From assembly GCF_037976325.1 (NCBI RefSeq), contig NZ_CP150265.1:3591501-3655500 (forward strand): 64,000 bases of DNA, read 5' to 3'. Position 1 is the first letter of the stretch. Each line of letters starts with the position of its first letter. The notes below the pieces were generated by a model, which saw only the letters and a list, made by a program, of their open reading frames with translations, made no database searches and was not told the origin of the DNA. The DNA comes from Paenibacillus sp. FSL K6-3182 (lineage in GTDB: Bacteria > Bacillota > Bacilli > Paenibacillales > Paenibacillaceae). Position numbers and translations under genes: made by a program. Below, one piece after another: positions 10,642 through 20,019 of the stretch.

Positions 10642-12264
10642 TTATTTGGATTCGTACCGTGTCATTTTTATCCGGTATTGCTTAGGAGTCTCACCCGTAT
10701 ATTCTTTAAATAGTTTGCAAAAGTAACCTTCATTGACGATTCCTACTTCCTCGCACAATTCCAATAAAGAATAATCCTGAACATTTAACAGCTCGAGAGC
10801 TAATTGAATTTTTTTACGGTTGATGTAGCTGATCACGCCTTCGTTCATTGTTTTTTTGAATAAGCTGCTAAAATACGACGGAGCCAAATTCACATCCTCG
10901 GCAATAGCCTCCAGCGTTAAACGCTGTTTCAGATTTTTCTCTATAAACTGCATAGCACTCATGATTTCTGCACGATGTAATAGTTGTCCAGCATGTACAT
11001 ATTCGAATGTGAAGTCGCCAATATAGGCAAGCTGCTCTTGAAATGCCATAAATTCCATGGGGAATTCAGCTACTTCCGTGGCCAGCTTGTTCCCTGATTT
11101 AAACTTCAAAGTAATGTCTCTATATAAGTCTCGAAGCATGGGTGCCATGATAGACTTTTGGATTTTATGGTCCGAAACAAATTGGTTCAAATCAGCAAGT
11201 TCACTCTCCAGCTCTTCCTTGGAAATCTTCCTTTTCACCCATATAAGAAAATCAGCCAGTTTCTGCTGAAAGTCTGATTTTTTGTCATTATGGTATTGGA
11301 ACCGATGCATGGGTGTTTTTACTACTTTCTCAGTATGATAATAGAAATCCTCACTCACATTTTTAGCTTCCGAGTATGCTTGTTTAATCGATTCCCAGCC
11401 TCGGTGCGGACCTCCAAAAGCGACGGATACCCTTTGATTCAAATATTGCTGCAAATGAGAGACGATCTGTCCTCCTAATGATTGGCAAGCATATTCCGTT
11501 TCCATATCACTGCGGTTATTTTCCCAGGAAAGAAAACCAATAAAACGATTATCGGACAGATCCGCAGCTACGCCGCTTCCGCCATTCATCACCGTTTCCT
11601 CGATTACATTCGTCATCGCATATTTCAAGATGTTTTGATCAGCGGCTGAGTATTCGTTCCGGAAACTTTCATAAGTATTCATTTCTACAATGAAGCAGCA
11701 ATAGTTGGCTTGAAAGAAATGGAACTGCATGCGATTGGCAAAATCCGATGCCCGATGGGAAGGAATTTCGCCTCGGATAAGCTCGTTAAAAAATTGCTTT
11801 CGGACTCTATATTTATTTTCAAGCACGGATACGTTTAACGATTGAAATTCCGCTTCTTTTTTCTTCACTTCATTTAAAATCCCAGCCGCCTTAGATAAGG
11901 CCCGATTCAAATCCGCTTCCCTCAGCGGAACTTTAACAATGTACTCTAATACGTTGGCATGAATAGCTCGCTGGGCGTATTCAAAGGATGAATAGGCGGT
12001 CAAAAGGATGTATTGGGTATGGGGGAGCTCCGGCTTTAGCTGCTCAATCATGGAGATTCCATCCATTCTTGGCATAACGATATCGGATATTACGATATCC
12101 GGCTTAAGCTTTATAATTTCCTCGATCCCATTCAGCCCATTGTTCGCTTTTCCCACTAGAACAAATCGCTTATCCCTATGGGAGAGCTCATTAAAAAACA
12201 ATTCCAATCTTTGAATGATTAGGTCTTCATCGTCAACAATGAAGCAGGTATATTCTCTCACCAT
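10642..12264 (-). CDS. YesN-like response regulator, REC + AraC-type HTH
   Basis: A 540-residue protein with an N-terminal receiver domain: acidic pair D11/D12, phospho-acceptor Asp near residue 61 in VISDIVMPRMDG, and conserved Thr in LLTAYSS. The long middle region is typical of YesN proteins. The last about 100 residues form two AraC helix-turn-helix motifs (LTLEAIAEDVNLAPSYFSSL and GYFCKLFKEYTGETPKQYR). Its ATG shares one base with the TAA of the histidine kinase gene (TAATG), so the two are translationally coupled. It is the natural candidate to bind the duplicated 40-bp element upstream of the transporter operon and the secreted-protein gene. Confidence 0.95.
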   Translation of the reverse strand: MVREYTCFIVDDEDLIIQRLELFFNELSHRDKRFVLVGKANNGLNGIEEIIKLKPDIVISDIVMPRMDGISMIEQLKPELPHTQYILLTAYSSFEYAQRAIHANVLEYIVKVPLREADLNRALSKAAGILNEVKKKEAEFQSLNVSVLENKYRVRKQFFNELIRGEIPSHRASDFANRMQFHFFQANYCCFIVEMNTYESFRNEYSAADQNILKYAMTNVIEETVMNGGSGVAADLSDNRFIGFLSWENNRSDMETEYACQSLGGQIVSHLQQYLNQRVSVAFGGPHRGWESIKQAYSEAKNVSEDFYYHTEKVVKTPMHRFQYHNDKKSDFQQKLADFLIWVKRKISKEELESELADLNQFVSDHKIQKSIMAPMLRDLYRDITLKFKSGNKLATEVAEFPMEFMAFQEQLAYIGDFTFEYVHAGQLLHRAEIMSAMQFIEKNLKQRLTLEAIAEDVNLAPSYFSSLFKKTMNEGVISYINRKKIQLALELLNVQDYSLLELCEEVGIVNEGYFCKLFKEYTGETPKQYRIKMTRYESK

Positions 12265-14003
12265 TATGTTTCTCCTTTTAGCAAGTCTGCTGGGAATATG
12301 GCGCGTACATGGGTTATTTCCTTAGGTATGCTCACGATTTGGAGCCCGTATTGTTCCCCGTAGTGAAGTCTAATTCGGCCATGAATATTATTTAACCCGA
12401 TTCTTTTCCTTTTCACTTCCACATCACTCGGTTCTGAAACTAAAATACGCTTTATTTTATCAGCTGGAATTCCCTCGCCTTGATCAACGACTTCTATGAT
12501 GACGATGCTTCCCTCCCTGTACGCATGAATCGTTATCGGGCCTTCGATCCCTCCTCCGTTATAGCCATGGAAGATACTATTCTCCACAAGGGGCTGCAGC
12601 AGCATTCTAAAAACTGGGAAATCTATTAACCCTGCTTCGATATCTTCAATCAATTGGAAGTTTCTGTTATACCGGATGCTCTGGATCTCGATATAGTCCG
12701 CTACATTTCGTAATTCCTGATGTAGGGAAACCTTCTCTGAAGCGTCATCAATCCCGTATTCCAATAATGAAATGAGCGATCCGATCACCACATCTACTTT
12801 CTCTATTTGTCCGAGACGAATAACATTGCTGATTGAACCAAGCGTGTTATACAGAAAATGAGGGTTTATTTGAGACTGCAGCACTTGAATCTCCAGCTTC
12901 CTCTCAAGCTCATTATGATGCTCTGCTCGCCGAATCAATTCCACAATTTGCTGCAGCATACGGTCGAAGGCTCGGGAGAGATCTCCGAACTCATCGTTTC
13001 GGTTAATCGTTATTGTCGTTGTAAGGATGCCTTGTTCCACCCGTTTCATTTTTGATTTGAGCGCATAGAGCGGATTCCTTATATACTTGGCAATAAAAAA
13101 AGAAACGAACAAACTTAAGAGAAGACCAGCAGCTAGAAGCTCGATATAATAGGTTTCCAATCTGGATAAAGCGGCTTTCAAGCGTGATTCATCATTGATC
13201 GAAATAATGGTCCAATTGAATTTCTCCGTCGGTTTTTTCAGTAAGGAGACCGGCATGCCGTCCTTGGTATGCAGTTGAAGGGTTGTTTCTGCCCTATCCA
13301 GAATTTGTTCTGCTGACGTTTCACCGATTGAAAAAGTATGATCTTGAACATTTAGCGGTCCTCTATTTTCCGAAAATCCGGCAATGATCTTACCCGATGC
13401 GGTGATCAGAGCCAAATTCATTTGTTCCTGCTTATTAATCTTGAACAAGGTTTCTTCAATAGCATTTAGATCCAAATCTACGGCAATGGCCATCGGAAAT
13501 GGAGCGCCATTCAGATATCGAACCATCGTAACTGTCCAGCCGGAATACTTGGATTTGTAAGGATCACTGACGAAGGTCGTCCTTCTGTTCTTGTCGGCCG
13601 CATGAAATAAAGGCTCTCTTTCCGCTAAAGGTTCATCGAAAATACGGGTAGGCGTGCTTCCGCCTACAATGGATAAATCGCTTTTAATCAAATAAATATT
13701 ACTGACGTAATTACTGTTGAGTTCATATAGCTCTCTTAATTGCTTTTTGATTACTTCCGTATTGTCAATGTTGGCTTTCACCGATGTTTCGACCGAGAAC
13801 AGGATCGTCTGGAAGGAGGAAAAATTAACGGTGAAATACTGATCGACCTTGTCAAGTATTTGGTTGGTGTAGAAGATGTCATTGGTTCTTATTTCCTTTT
13901 GGACATAGCGATAGGACAATTGGCTTATCAAGATTATGCAGCCTAATACAAACGCAAACACGATAAAAAATAATTTTAAAGGTAAGCTGATTCTTCTTCG
14001 CAT
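12264..14003 (-). CDS. YesM-like sensor histidine kinase
   Basis: A 579-residue membrane kinase. A transmembrane helix near residues 10-30 and a second near 283-305 flank an extracytoplasmic sensor domain of about 250 residues (Cache-like by position). A HAMP linker follows, then a His_kinase domain with the phosphorylated His near residue 380 in SQINPHFLYNTLGSI, and a HATPase domain with N box LVENSIFHG and G box DQGEGIPADKI. It lies directly upstream of its response regulator and downstream of the solute-binding protein gene. It is inferred to sense an extracellular oligosaccharide, alone or with the binding protein. An ATG preceded by GGAAG supports the start. Confidence 0.95.
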   Translation of the reverse strand: MRRRISLPLKLFFIVFAFVLGCIILISQLSYRYVQKEIRTNDIFYTNQILDKVDQYFTVNFSSFQTILFSVETSVKANIDNTEVIKKQLRELYELNSNYVSNIYLIKSDLSIVGGSTPTRIFDEPLAEREPLFHAADKNRRTTFVSDPYKSKYSGWTVTMVRYLNGAPFPMAIAVDLDLNAIEETLFKINKQEQMNLALITASGKIIAGFSENRGPLNVQDHTFSIGETSAEQILDRAETTLQLHTKDGMPVSLLKKPTEKFNWTIISINDESRLKAALSRLETYYIELLAAGLLLSLFVSFFIAKYIRNPLYALKSKMKRVEQGILTTTITINRNDEFGDLSRAFDRMLQQIVELIRRAEHHNELERKLEIQVLQSQINPHFLYNTLGSISNVIRLGQIEKVDVVIGSLISLLEYGIDDASEKVSLHQELRNVADYIEIQSIRYNRNFQLIEDIEAGLIDFPVFRMLLQPLVENSIFHGYNGGGIEGPITIHAYREGSIVIIEVVDQGEGIPADKIKRILVSEPSDVEVKRKRIGLNNIHGRIRLHYGEQYGLQIVSIPKEITHVRAIFPADLLKGET

Positions 14004-14046
14004 TGCGCATCTTCCTTTTTTGAGTCCGTATTAAAATGACAATAAA

Positions 14047-14072
14047 GAGAGGGGCTACGAATAGCCACTCTC
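14047..14072 (-). terminator. Intercistronic attenuator between binding protein and kinase genes
   Basis: A stem of 11 positions with one A.G mismatch (GAGAGgGGCTA / TAGCCaCTCTC) and a CGAA loop lies 10 bases after the stop codon of the solute-binding protein. It is followed on the minus strand by a T-rich stretch (TTTATTGTCATTTT). The T-tract is interrupted, so partial termination is likely, giving more transporter than regulator mRNA. It could also be a processing or stabilising hairpin. Confidence 0.65.
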
Positions 14073-14081
14073 TTCGTTCAT

Positions 14082-15671
14082 TTACTTGATTAAGCCTGCT
14101 TCTTTAAATTGCTTGATTGCTGTTTCCTTATATTTCTTCATGTCAAACTTGGTATCCAACGTTTGGAGGAAATTGTCCCAATTGGATAGAGGGTCTTTGC
14201 CCGTCATAAATTTGACTAAGCTTTCATTAATGAAACGCGAGCGGTCAGTTGCCAAGGTATCGCTAGGGTCTGCGGTCAATAAGTTTCCAGGCAACGTTGG
14301 TCCCACATATTGCTGATTGTTCACGAAAGCTTCTGCCGTCTTAGGATTCTGGAAGCTGAAGTACTCGGCATCGTCACCACGGCGCGGCATTCTGTAATGA
14401 TCGACCCATAGGTACTTTTCTTTCATTTCCTTCGATAATTCGGACGTTTTATTTTTGATCTTGCCGTCCACTACATCCCAATGAATTCCTTTGATTCCGT
14501 ATGCAAAATTCGGATAGGCTTCTTCGTCCGTAAAGAGATAATTCAGCATGGACAAGATCCGAATGATTTTGTCCTTATCCGCTTTCTTGGAGATGGCCCA
14601 TGAATTGCCTTGGAACGATTTTCTCTCTACGATTTGATCGCCGTAAGGACCTATCATTGGAGGAATCACGATCCATTCCGGCACCTCTCCGCTGATTTCT
14701 TTCATTTTCTGCTGATAATCCGGCTCCAGCCTGCGCGCATCCCTGATCATGAAGCCGACTTTCCCTTTAAATAGCTTTTGGTCCAACAAATCAGGCGAGG
14801 TCATCGTCACCCAATCGGGGTCTACCACATTGGCTGCCATCATTTTATTAATGTAAGCAAGCGCTTCTTTCATTTTGGGATCGATAAATAGAAATACCGG
14901 TTCATTATCTTTCACTTCAATGGCTGATGGAGGATTGACGCCAAACATCCACATCAAGCTATCGAAGCCGTAGGTTTGCAGACTGCCCTCTTTATTCATG
15001 CCGCCGATGAATCCGTACGTATCGTTTTTGCCGTTTCCGTCCGGGTCTTTCTCTGTAAAGGCTTTCATGACTTCAAATAGCTCGTCAGGTGTCGTTGGCA
15101 CTTCCATATTCAGCTTTTTCAACCAATCATTACGGATGAAGAAGCTTCGGCTGATACCGTTTACATTATCATAACCTGGAACTCCAATGGTTTTCCCTTG
15201 ATAGGACATCGCCTCCCAGGAGTCGCTGCTAAAACGTTTCTGAAGTTCAGGGAATTGATCCAGATACGGTGTCAAATCCGCAAGAACGCCTTGATCATAA
15301 TATTGCGCGAGATCGGACCGACTCTTCAAGAATAGCAAATCCGGGATATCCCCGCCTGCAATAAGCGTATTTAGTTTGGTTGTTGATTGCCCAGCCTGAG
15401 GAATCGTCATATCCAAGTCGATGTTCATTGCCTTCTCCAGCATTTGCCGTTGAATGTCTTCATCGCGTGGAGGAATCGGAGCGGCAGCGTTGAACGTGCC
15501 TTGGTTAAACATCGTGATTTTCATTTTTTTCGCAAACGGGTTATCCGTGGATGGTGAACTGCTCGAAGCTGTAGGCTTAACCTCCTCTTCTTGATCCCCA
15601 CATCCCGACAATACCGTTCCCAGCCCTACAATAGCAGCCAGAATGGCAAATGATATCTTAGTTCTTTGCAT
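14082..15671 (-). CDS. Extracellular carbohydrate-binding lipoprotein of an ABC importer (LplA/YtcQ-like)
   Basis: A 529-residue protein with a lipoprotein signal (VLSGC, Cys24) followed by an acidic, serine-rich linker and a large family-1 solute-binding fold. Length and order match the LplA/YtcQ group used with LplB- and YtcP-type permeases in Paenibacillus and Bacillus. An AAGGAGAGG ribosome site precedes the ATG. It should capture oligosaccharides at the cell surface and hand them to the two permeases encoded just upstream. No ATPase gene is present in the locus; such systems normally share an MsmX-type ATPase encoded elsewhere. Confidence 0.92.
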   Translation of the reverse strand: MQRTKISFAILAAIVGLGTVLSGCGDQEEEVKPTASSSSPSTDNPFAKKMKITMFNQGTFNAAAPIPPRDEDIQRQMLEKAMNIDLDMTIPQAGQSTTKLNTLIAGGDIPDLLFLKSRSDLAQYYDQGVLADLTPYLDQFPELQKRFSSDSWEAMSYQGKTIGVPGYDNVNGISRSFFIRNDWLKKLNMEVPTTPDELFEVMKAFTEKDPDGNGKNDTYGFIGGMNKEGSLQTYGFDSLMWMFGVNPPSAIEVKDNEPVFLFIDPKMKEALAYINKMMAANVVDPDWVTMTSPDLLDQKLFKGKVGFMIRDARRLEPDYQQKMKEISGEVPEWIVIPPMIGPYGDQIVERKSFQGNSWAISKKADKDKIIRILSMLNYLFTDEEAYPNFAYGIKGIHWDVVDGKIKNKTSELSKEMKEKYLWVDHYRMPRRGDDAEYFSFQNPKTAEAFVNNQQYVGPTLPGNLLTADPSDTLATDRSRFINESLVKFMTGKDPLSNWDNFLQTLDTKFDMKKYKETAIKQFKEAGLIK

Positions 15672-15736
15672 ATTGACCTCTCCTTTGCTTGTATATTATC
15701 ACGGTTTCCCGTAACAACCTAGATAAGATTTGCTTT

Positions 15737-16606
15737 TTAACCTTTAATCGATCCCATGAGCATACCCTTGGTAAAATGCTTTTGCATAAATGGATATACG
15801 ATCAAAATGGGGACCGTAGTCACGACAACAGCAGCCATTTGAACAGCGAACTGGCTAACCGTTCCGGTATTGGCCATCGACTCAGCACTTTGATTTGCAA
15901 TGTTAAGCAGGATGTTGCGCAAGACAACTTGAAGTGGCATTAAATTCGCATCATTGATATACACAATCGCATCGAAATAACTGTTCCAATGCCCTACTGC
16001 ATAAAATAGGGAAATCGTGGCGAGGACAGGCATGGAAAGCGGTAAAATGATTTTCCATAACGACTGAAGTTCACTTGCGCCGTCAACTCTCGCCGATTCC
16101 TCAATTTCAGCAGGCAATTGCTCGAAAAAGCCTTTAATGATCACCAGATTAAATGCACTAATGAGATGCGGAACAATTAAAACCCATGGACTATTTAACA
16201 TCCCCAAAGAGCGGATTAACAAATAAGTCGGAATTAATCCCCCGCTAAACATCATGGTAAACACAATGAATAATAAAAACGGACTACGTCCCGGCAAATA
16301 TTTTTTGGATAACGGGTACGCCGCGATTACCGTAAAAAACACATTTAACGCAGTGCCTACAATCGTTCGGAACAGCGTAATTTTATACGCCTGCCCTATA
16401 CCATTAGAAATGAATACTTCCTTATAGGCTGCAAAGGTAAAGGATTCTGGTATTATCACAATCCCTCTTCTTAACACTTCCGATTCCGGTGTTACCGAAA
16501 CAGCGACCACATATAAAAAGGGAAGCAAGCAAAGCAGCGATAACATAATAAGAATAAAATAAACGGCTGATTGCCATACCTTTTCCCCGATCGTCAGCTT
16601 AATCAT
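15737..16606 (-). CDS. Carbohydrate ABC transporter permease (YtcP/LplC-like)
   Basis: A 289-residue integral membrane protein with about six transmembrane helices. The cytoplasmic EAA loop is clear (EIEESARVDGASELQ, with conserved Gly), which docks the ATPase. The C-terminus (FTKGMLMGSIKG) is characteristic of the YtcP/LplC group. It lies 13 bases after the partner permease gene and 65 bases before the binding-protein gene, all within one operon. Substrate is unknown; complex plant or microbial polysaccharide fragments are inferred from the neighbouring enzymes. Confidence 0.93.
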   Translation of the reverse strand: MIKLTIGEKVWQSAVYFILIMLSLLCLLPFLYVVAVSVTPESEVLRRGIVIIPESFTFAAYKEVFISNGIGQAYKITLFRTIVGTALNVFFTVIAAYPLSKKYLPGRSPFLLFIVFTMMFSGGLIPTYLLIRSLGMLNSPWVLIVPHLISAFNLVIIKGFFEQLPAEIEESARVDGASELQSLWKIILPLSMPVLATISLFYAVGHWNSYFDAIVYINDANLMPLQVVLRNILLNIANQSAESMANTGTVSQFAVQMAAVVVTTVPILIVYPFMQKHFTKGMLMGSIKG

Positions 16607-16619
16607 ATCTCATACCACC

Positions 16620-17567
16620 TCACCAAATTTGCCCATCGAATTTTTTGGCAAGCTTGTTTGCAGCCAATACTAAAATAAATCCGATGACAGCTTTAAACAA
16701 TCCCACAGCAGTTGCGAGGCCAATCTTAAGACGCTCCAGCCCCTCGCGGTATACCCATGTGTCAATAATATCGATTTTCTCCTGGTTAAAAGTATTGGCA
16801 AACATGAAGATTTGGTCAAAACCAGCGTCCAGAATATGGCTCAATTTAAGAATGAGCATCAGAATAATGACTCCTCGAATGCCGGGCAAGGTTACATGCC
16901 AGAGCTGTCTTGATTTGGAAGCGCCATCCATTCGAGCTGCTTCATATAAGCTTGGGTCAATCCCTGATAATGCGGCAAGGTATAGTATCGCTCCCCAACC
17001 GATGTCCTTCCATATTTCAGACGAGATAACCAGCAGTCTTCCCCAAGCAGGCTCCGTTAGGAAGGAGATGGGATCAAAACCGTTTTCCTTCAAAATCATA
17101 TTGAAAAGGCCATCACCCGGAGCCAATAATGCAACCATCAATCCATAAACAATGACCCAAGACAGAAAATGCGGTAAATAAGTAATGGTTTGTACGATTT
17201 TCTTAAACCATTGGGTATGAACTTCATTAAGAAGCAAAGCAAGTGCGATGGGAGCGGAGAAACCGAACAATAGCTTATACAGCGATATAATTATCGTGTT
17301 TCTCATGATGTCCCAGAAATAAACGCCGTTAATAAAATCTGTAAAGTTTTTAAATCCGACCCACGGGCTATCCCATAACCCCAAAGCCAGATTGTAGTTT
17401 TTAAAAGCAATAATGATTCCGGCCAATGGGATGTATTTGAATACGGCAAAATAAACCAATGCCGGAATTAATAGAAGGTACATCACTTTATACTTTTGTA
17501 TGGTCCTTAACCACGAATTCCGCTTTTTGGAGAGGGGAATAGCTTCCGCTGCCAATTTCGATTGCAT
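16620..17567 (-). CDS. Carbohydrate ABC transporter permease (LplB-like)
   Basis: A 315-residue membrane protein, first gene of the operon. The N-terminal LplB signature (YLLLIPALVYFAVFKYIP) and the EAA loop (LYEAARMDGASKSRQLW) are both visible, with about six transmembrane segments. The ATG has an AGGTGA site seven bases upstream. A promoter with an extended -10 box and the first copy of the 40-bp element precedes it. It pairs with the following YtcP-like permease. Confidence 0.93.
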   Translation of the reverse strand: MQSKLAAEAIPLSKKRNSWLRTIQKYKVMYLLLIPALVYFAVFKYIPLAGIIIAFKNYNLALGLWDSPWVGFKNFTDFINGVYFWDIMRNTIIISLYKLLFGFSAPIALALLLNEVHTQWFKKIVQTITYLPHFLSWVIVYGLMVALLAPGDGLFNMILKENGFDPISFLTEPAWGRLLVISSEIWKDIGWGAILYLAALSGIDPSLYEAARMDGASKSRQLWHVTLPGIRGVIILMLILKLSHILDAGFDQIFMFANTFNQEKIDIIDTWVYREGLERLKIGLATAVGLFKAVIGFILVLAANKLAKKFDGQIW

Positions 17568-17596
17568 GTCATCACCTCGTCTTTATTTATATTTGT

Positions 17597-17659
17597 ATAA
17601 TAGCACCCCCCTCTCAGATAAATTTCTGTCATTTCAAGAATTTCTTATAAGATATTAAG
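17597..17659 (-). promoter_or_regulatory. Promoter with 40-bp operator copy 1 (transporter operon)
   Basis: An extended -10 box (TGCTATTAT, 17605-17597 on the minus strand) lies 14 bases downstream of the 40-bp element at 17620-17659. The element matches 6892-6931 at 36 of 40 positions, and the distance to the -10 box is conserved within one base. No good -35 hexamer is seen, which fits activator-dependent transcription by the AraC-type regulator of this locus. Confidence 0.8.
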
Positions 17660-17781
17660 TAAGTGAGCCTTCGATAGTTCTAAGTAAAAGATTTCTTCTG
17701 AGATCTGCTCCATAAAGTAATTCTCTACTGTGCTCTACAATGAAGGTGAAGGCACCAATCGATTGTTTATCCTTTGAAAAT

Positions 17782-17804
17782 AAAAAAAACCGCCTTATAG
17801 GCGG
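17782..17804 (-). terminator. Small terminator-like hairpin, minus strand
   Basis: A perfect CCGCC / GGCGG stem with a 5-base loop is followed on the minus strand by a run of eight T. It lies between the transporter operon promoter and the MFS fragment. No minus-strand gene ends here, so it may be left over from a deleted gene or insulate the operon from upstream transcription. Confidence 0.6.
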
Positions 17805-17880
17805 CAAAACTTCTATTTGCTATATTCATCTGTTCGTATCAGATCAGAGGTTTTCTTAAAGTGAGCTTTATTGGATTTAA

Positions 17881-18459
17881 GACTCTATCCTTGTTTTCGT
17901 CATGTCCTTTGGGCTTGCCAATTATGAAGCAGTTTTCGGCCTCTTCGTCGACCATAAGCTCGGCTTCACACCGAAGGATATTGCTTTCATTTTCACCTTT
18001 GCGTCCATTGTAGGCGCAGTCATTCAGTTATCCATTTTCGGCTGGCTCATCAACCGTTTCGGCGAAAAGCGGGTCATTACACTTTGTCTGCTCGCTTCAG
18101 GGGTGTTCGTCCTGCTGACGTTGTTCGTTCATCAATATTGGCTGATTTTTGCAGTTACTTTTGTTATATTTTTGTCCATTGATATTATACGCCCCGATAT
18201 TAGCACGCAAATGTCCATGGTTGCGCATGAACAGCAGGGATATGTGGCAGGACTTAACTCTGCCTTTACCAGCATGGGCAATATTATCGGACCGATAGCA
18301 GCCGGAATCCTGTTCGATGTAAATGTAAACTTTCCATATGTGGTTGCCGGATTCGTCCTCATACTAAGCTTCGGGCTTACTCTGTTAACAGGAAACAAGC
18401 GTGTACAGCGTACGAGTAATTTAAGAAAAGAGCGGAATGCGGGGCTATATTTACAATAA
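17881..18459 (+). pseudogene. C-terminal half of an MFS drug transporter
   Basis: The plus-strand frame encodes about 190 residues that match only the second half (helices 7-12) of a 12-helix MFS transporter. It begins inside a helix (ILVFVMSFGLANYEAVFGLF), directly after a TAA stop at 17878-17880. The phrases FGWLINRFGEKRVI (the repeated MFS loop motif) and GNIIGPIAAGILFD are visible. No ribosome site precedes the ATG at 17902, and no N-terminal half exists upstream. It is most likely a truncated pseudogene. It is the only MFS-like reading frame on the plus strand here. Confidence 0.8.
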
Positions 18460-18714
18460 AAAATGGACATATCCGCTCTTCTAAAACGGATATCCATAAA
18501 TGGTGTATAACACAATATGAAGTTACAGTCATTCTAATGGTCTATGCTGCAGTCACGATTATTGGCTGATCCTTTGTTATGATTATGGTATGCTCATGTT
18601 GTGCTGCAAAGCTATTGTCGATTGTAGTAATTAGGATGGCTTTTGATGCGATTACCAATCTTCCCATTCTTCACACGGAGTATTAAACATATAAGTAAAT
18701 AAATATTGCTCAAA
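18460..18714. other. Intergenic stretch, no gene seen
   Basis: Only a short ATATCCG / CGGATAT inverted repeat just after the MFS fragment is evident, without a T-run. No coding frame with a ribosome site was found. Confidence 0.5.
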
Positions 18715-18742
18715 GAGGCTGCCGTTTAATATCAGCAGCCTC
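18715..18742 (-). terminator. Probable terminator downstream of the P450 gene
   Basis: A perfect 8-bp stem (GAGGCTGC / GCAGCCTC) with a 12-base loop is followed on the minus strand by a weak T-rich stretch. It lies 113 bases beyond the P450 stop codon with nothing between them. Confidence 0.5.
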
Positions 18743-18855
18743 GTCTTGTTGATTCTTACGCTATAGTATTGTTCGATTGTAGAACCAATGATTACCTAAG
18801 CCTATACGACTTTTATTGGTGTTGAATATGCAATCAAGCTCCTGTTAAAGTAAAG

Positions 18856-19995
18856 TTATGTCGTCAGAACCAGTGGCAAACGATTGACCCCGAACATCAT
18901 CCAGCTGTCCAGCCGCTCTAGCGTGTGCGAACGATCTCTTGCGTAGTCAGGAAACCTGCTAAGAAGTGTTTGAATGGCGATCTTGCTCTCCAAGCGGGCA
19001 AGCTGAGAGCCCAAGCAGAAGTGTATGCCGTGTCCCAATGCCAGATGCGGATTCGGGTTGCGATGGATATCGAATTTTTCCGGATTATTAAATTGCTCTC
19101 CGTCATGATTGGCCGACCCGATCCAGAGGTTGACCATTTGTCCGGGCGAAAGCGTATGGTCGCGCAGAACAGTCGTCTTTTTAACGATTCGATTCATCGT
19201 TTGAACGGGAGAGCAATAGCGAAGCACCTCTTCGATGGCTTGCGGAATCATGGAAGGTTCCTCGATGAGACTTTTCCTAGCCTCTCTGTCACTATCTAGG
19301 CACAGTAAGGCTGACGTTATAAGATTGGTCGTCGTTTCATTCCCCGCCACCAGCAGCAGAATGCAGAATCCGATGATCTCCAAGTCACTTAATTGCTTGC
19401 CTTCGACCTTTGCATGAACGAGATTGCTGATGAGATCATCCTGCGGGTCAAGCCGTCTTCGATTCATGATGTCGGAGAAATAGTCGCTCATTTCCTTCTG
19501 GCATTGAAAATAACGTTCGCCGTCATTCCCAACTAGCGAATCCGACCATTCCTTGAACCGGTCGCGATCCACAGACGGAATGCCCAGCATTTCGACGATG
19601 ACGATGATCGGCAGAGGGCTCGCATAATCGAGAAGGGCATCCATCTCCCCCGTCTCTTCTGCTTGATCGCACAATTGCTGCGCAATCGATTCAATTTTCG
19701 GTGCGAGCGCTTCGATAGCCCGAGGCGTGAAAGCTTGCGAAACGAGCATACGCAGCTGTCGGTGTTTAGGTGGATCTTGCCTAAGAATGCTTGAGTTGAT
19801 CGGCTCCATGGCGCTTTCCGTCCCTTTTGAAGAATAATGCTCATGATCGGCAAATATCTTCTTGACATCTTCGTACTTGAACACGTCCCAAGTATTTTTC
19901 TCCGAATTGAACACGACAGGGGAAGAGTTTCGCATTTCTTTAAACCAAGACAAAGGTATCAGTTCGCTGTCAGTTTTCCAATTCATACGTCGCAT
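18856..19995 (-). CDS. Cytochrome P450, CYP109/CYP107-like
   Basis: A 379-residue soluble P450. The I-helix oxygen-activation motif AGNETTT is near residue 217, the ExxR pair is in IEEVLRYCSP, and the heme-binding stretch LGHGIHFCLGSQLAR places the axial Cys near 326. The first residue of the heme loop is Leu rather than the usual Phe. The N-terminus resembles Bacillus CYP109 enzymes and the overall length is slightly short. It starts 24 bases after the TetR gene, with which it should be co-transcribed. It needs external ferredoxin and reductase partners, not encoded here. The substrate is unknown; fatty acids, terpenes or steroids are typical for the family. Confidence 0.92.
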   Translation of the reverse strand: MRRMNWKTDSELIPLSWFKEMRNSSPVVFNSEKNTWDVFKYEDVKKIFADHEHYSSKGTESAMEPINSSILRQDPPKHRQLRMLVSQAFTPRAIEALAPKIESIAQQLCDQAEETGEMDALLDYASPLPIIVIVEMLGIPSVDRDRFKEWSDSLVGNDGERYFQCQKEMSDYFSDIMNRRRLDPQDDLISNLVHAKVEGKQLSDLEIIGFCILLLVAGNETTTNLITSALLCLDSDREARKSLIEEPSMIPQAIEEVLRYCSPVQTMNRIVKKTTVLRDHTLSPGQMVNLWIGSANHDGEQFNNPEKFDIHRNPNPHLALGHGIHFCLGSQLARLESKIAIQTLLSRFPDYARDRSHTLERLDSWMMFGVNRLPLVLTT

Positions 19996-20019
19996 CGCCG
20001 CTTTCCGCTTAGAATGAAA

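Noticed and set aside
16645..17148. 167-codon plus-strand frame opposite the LplB-like permease
   Set aside because: Antisense to a conserved permease with EAA loop; no start signal.
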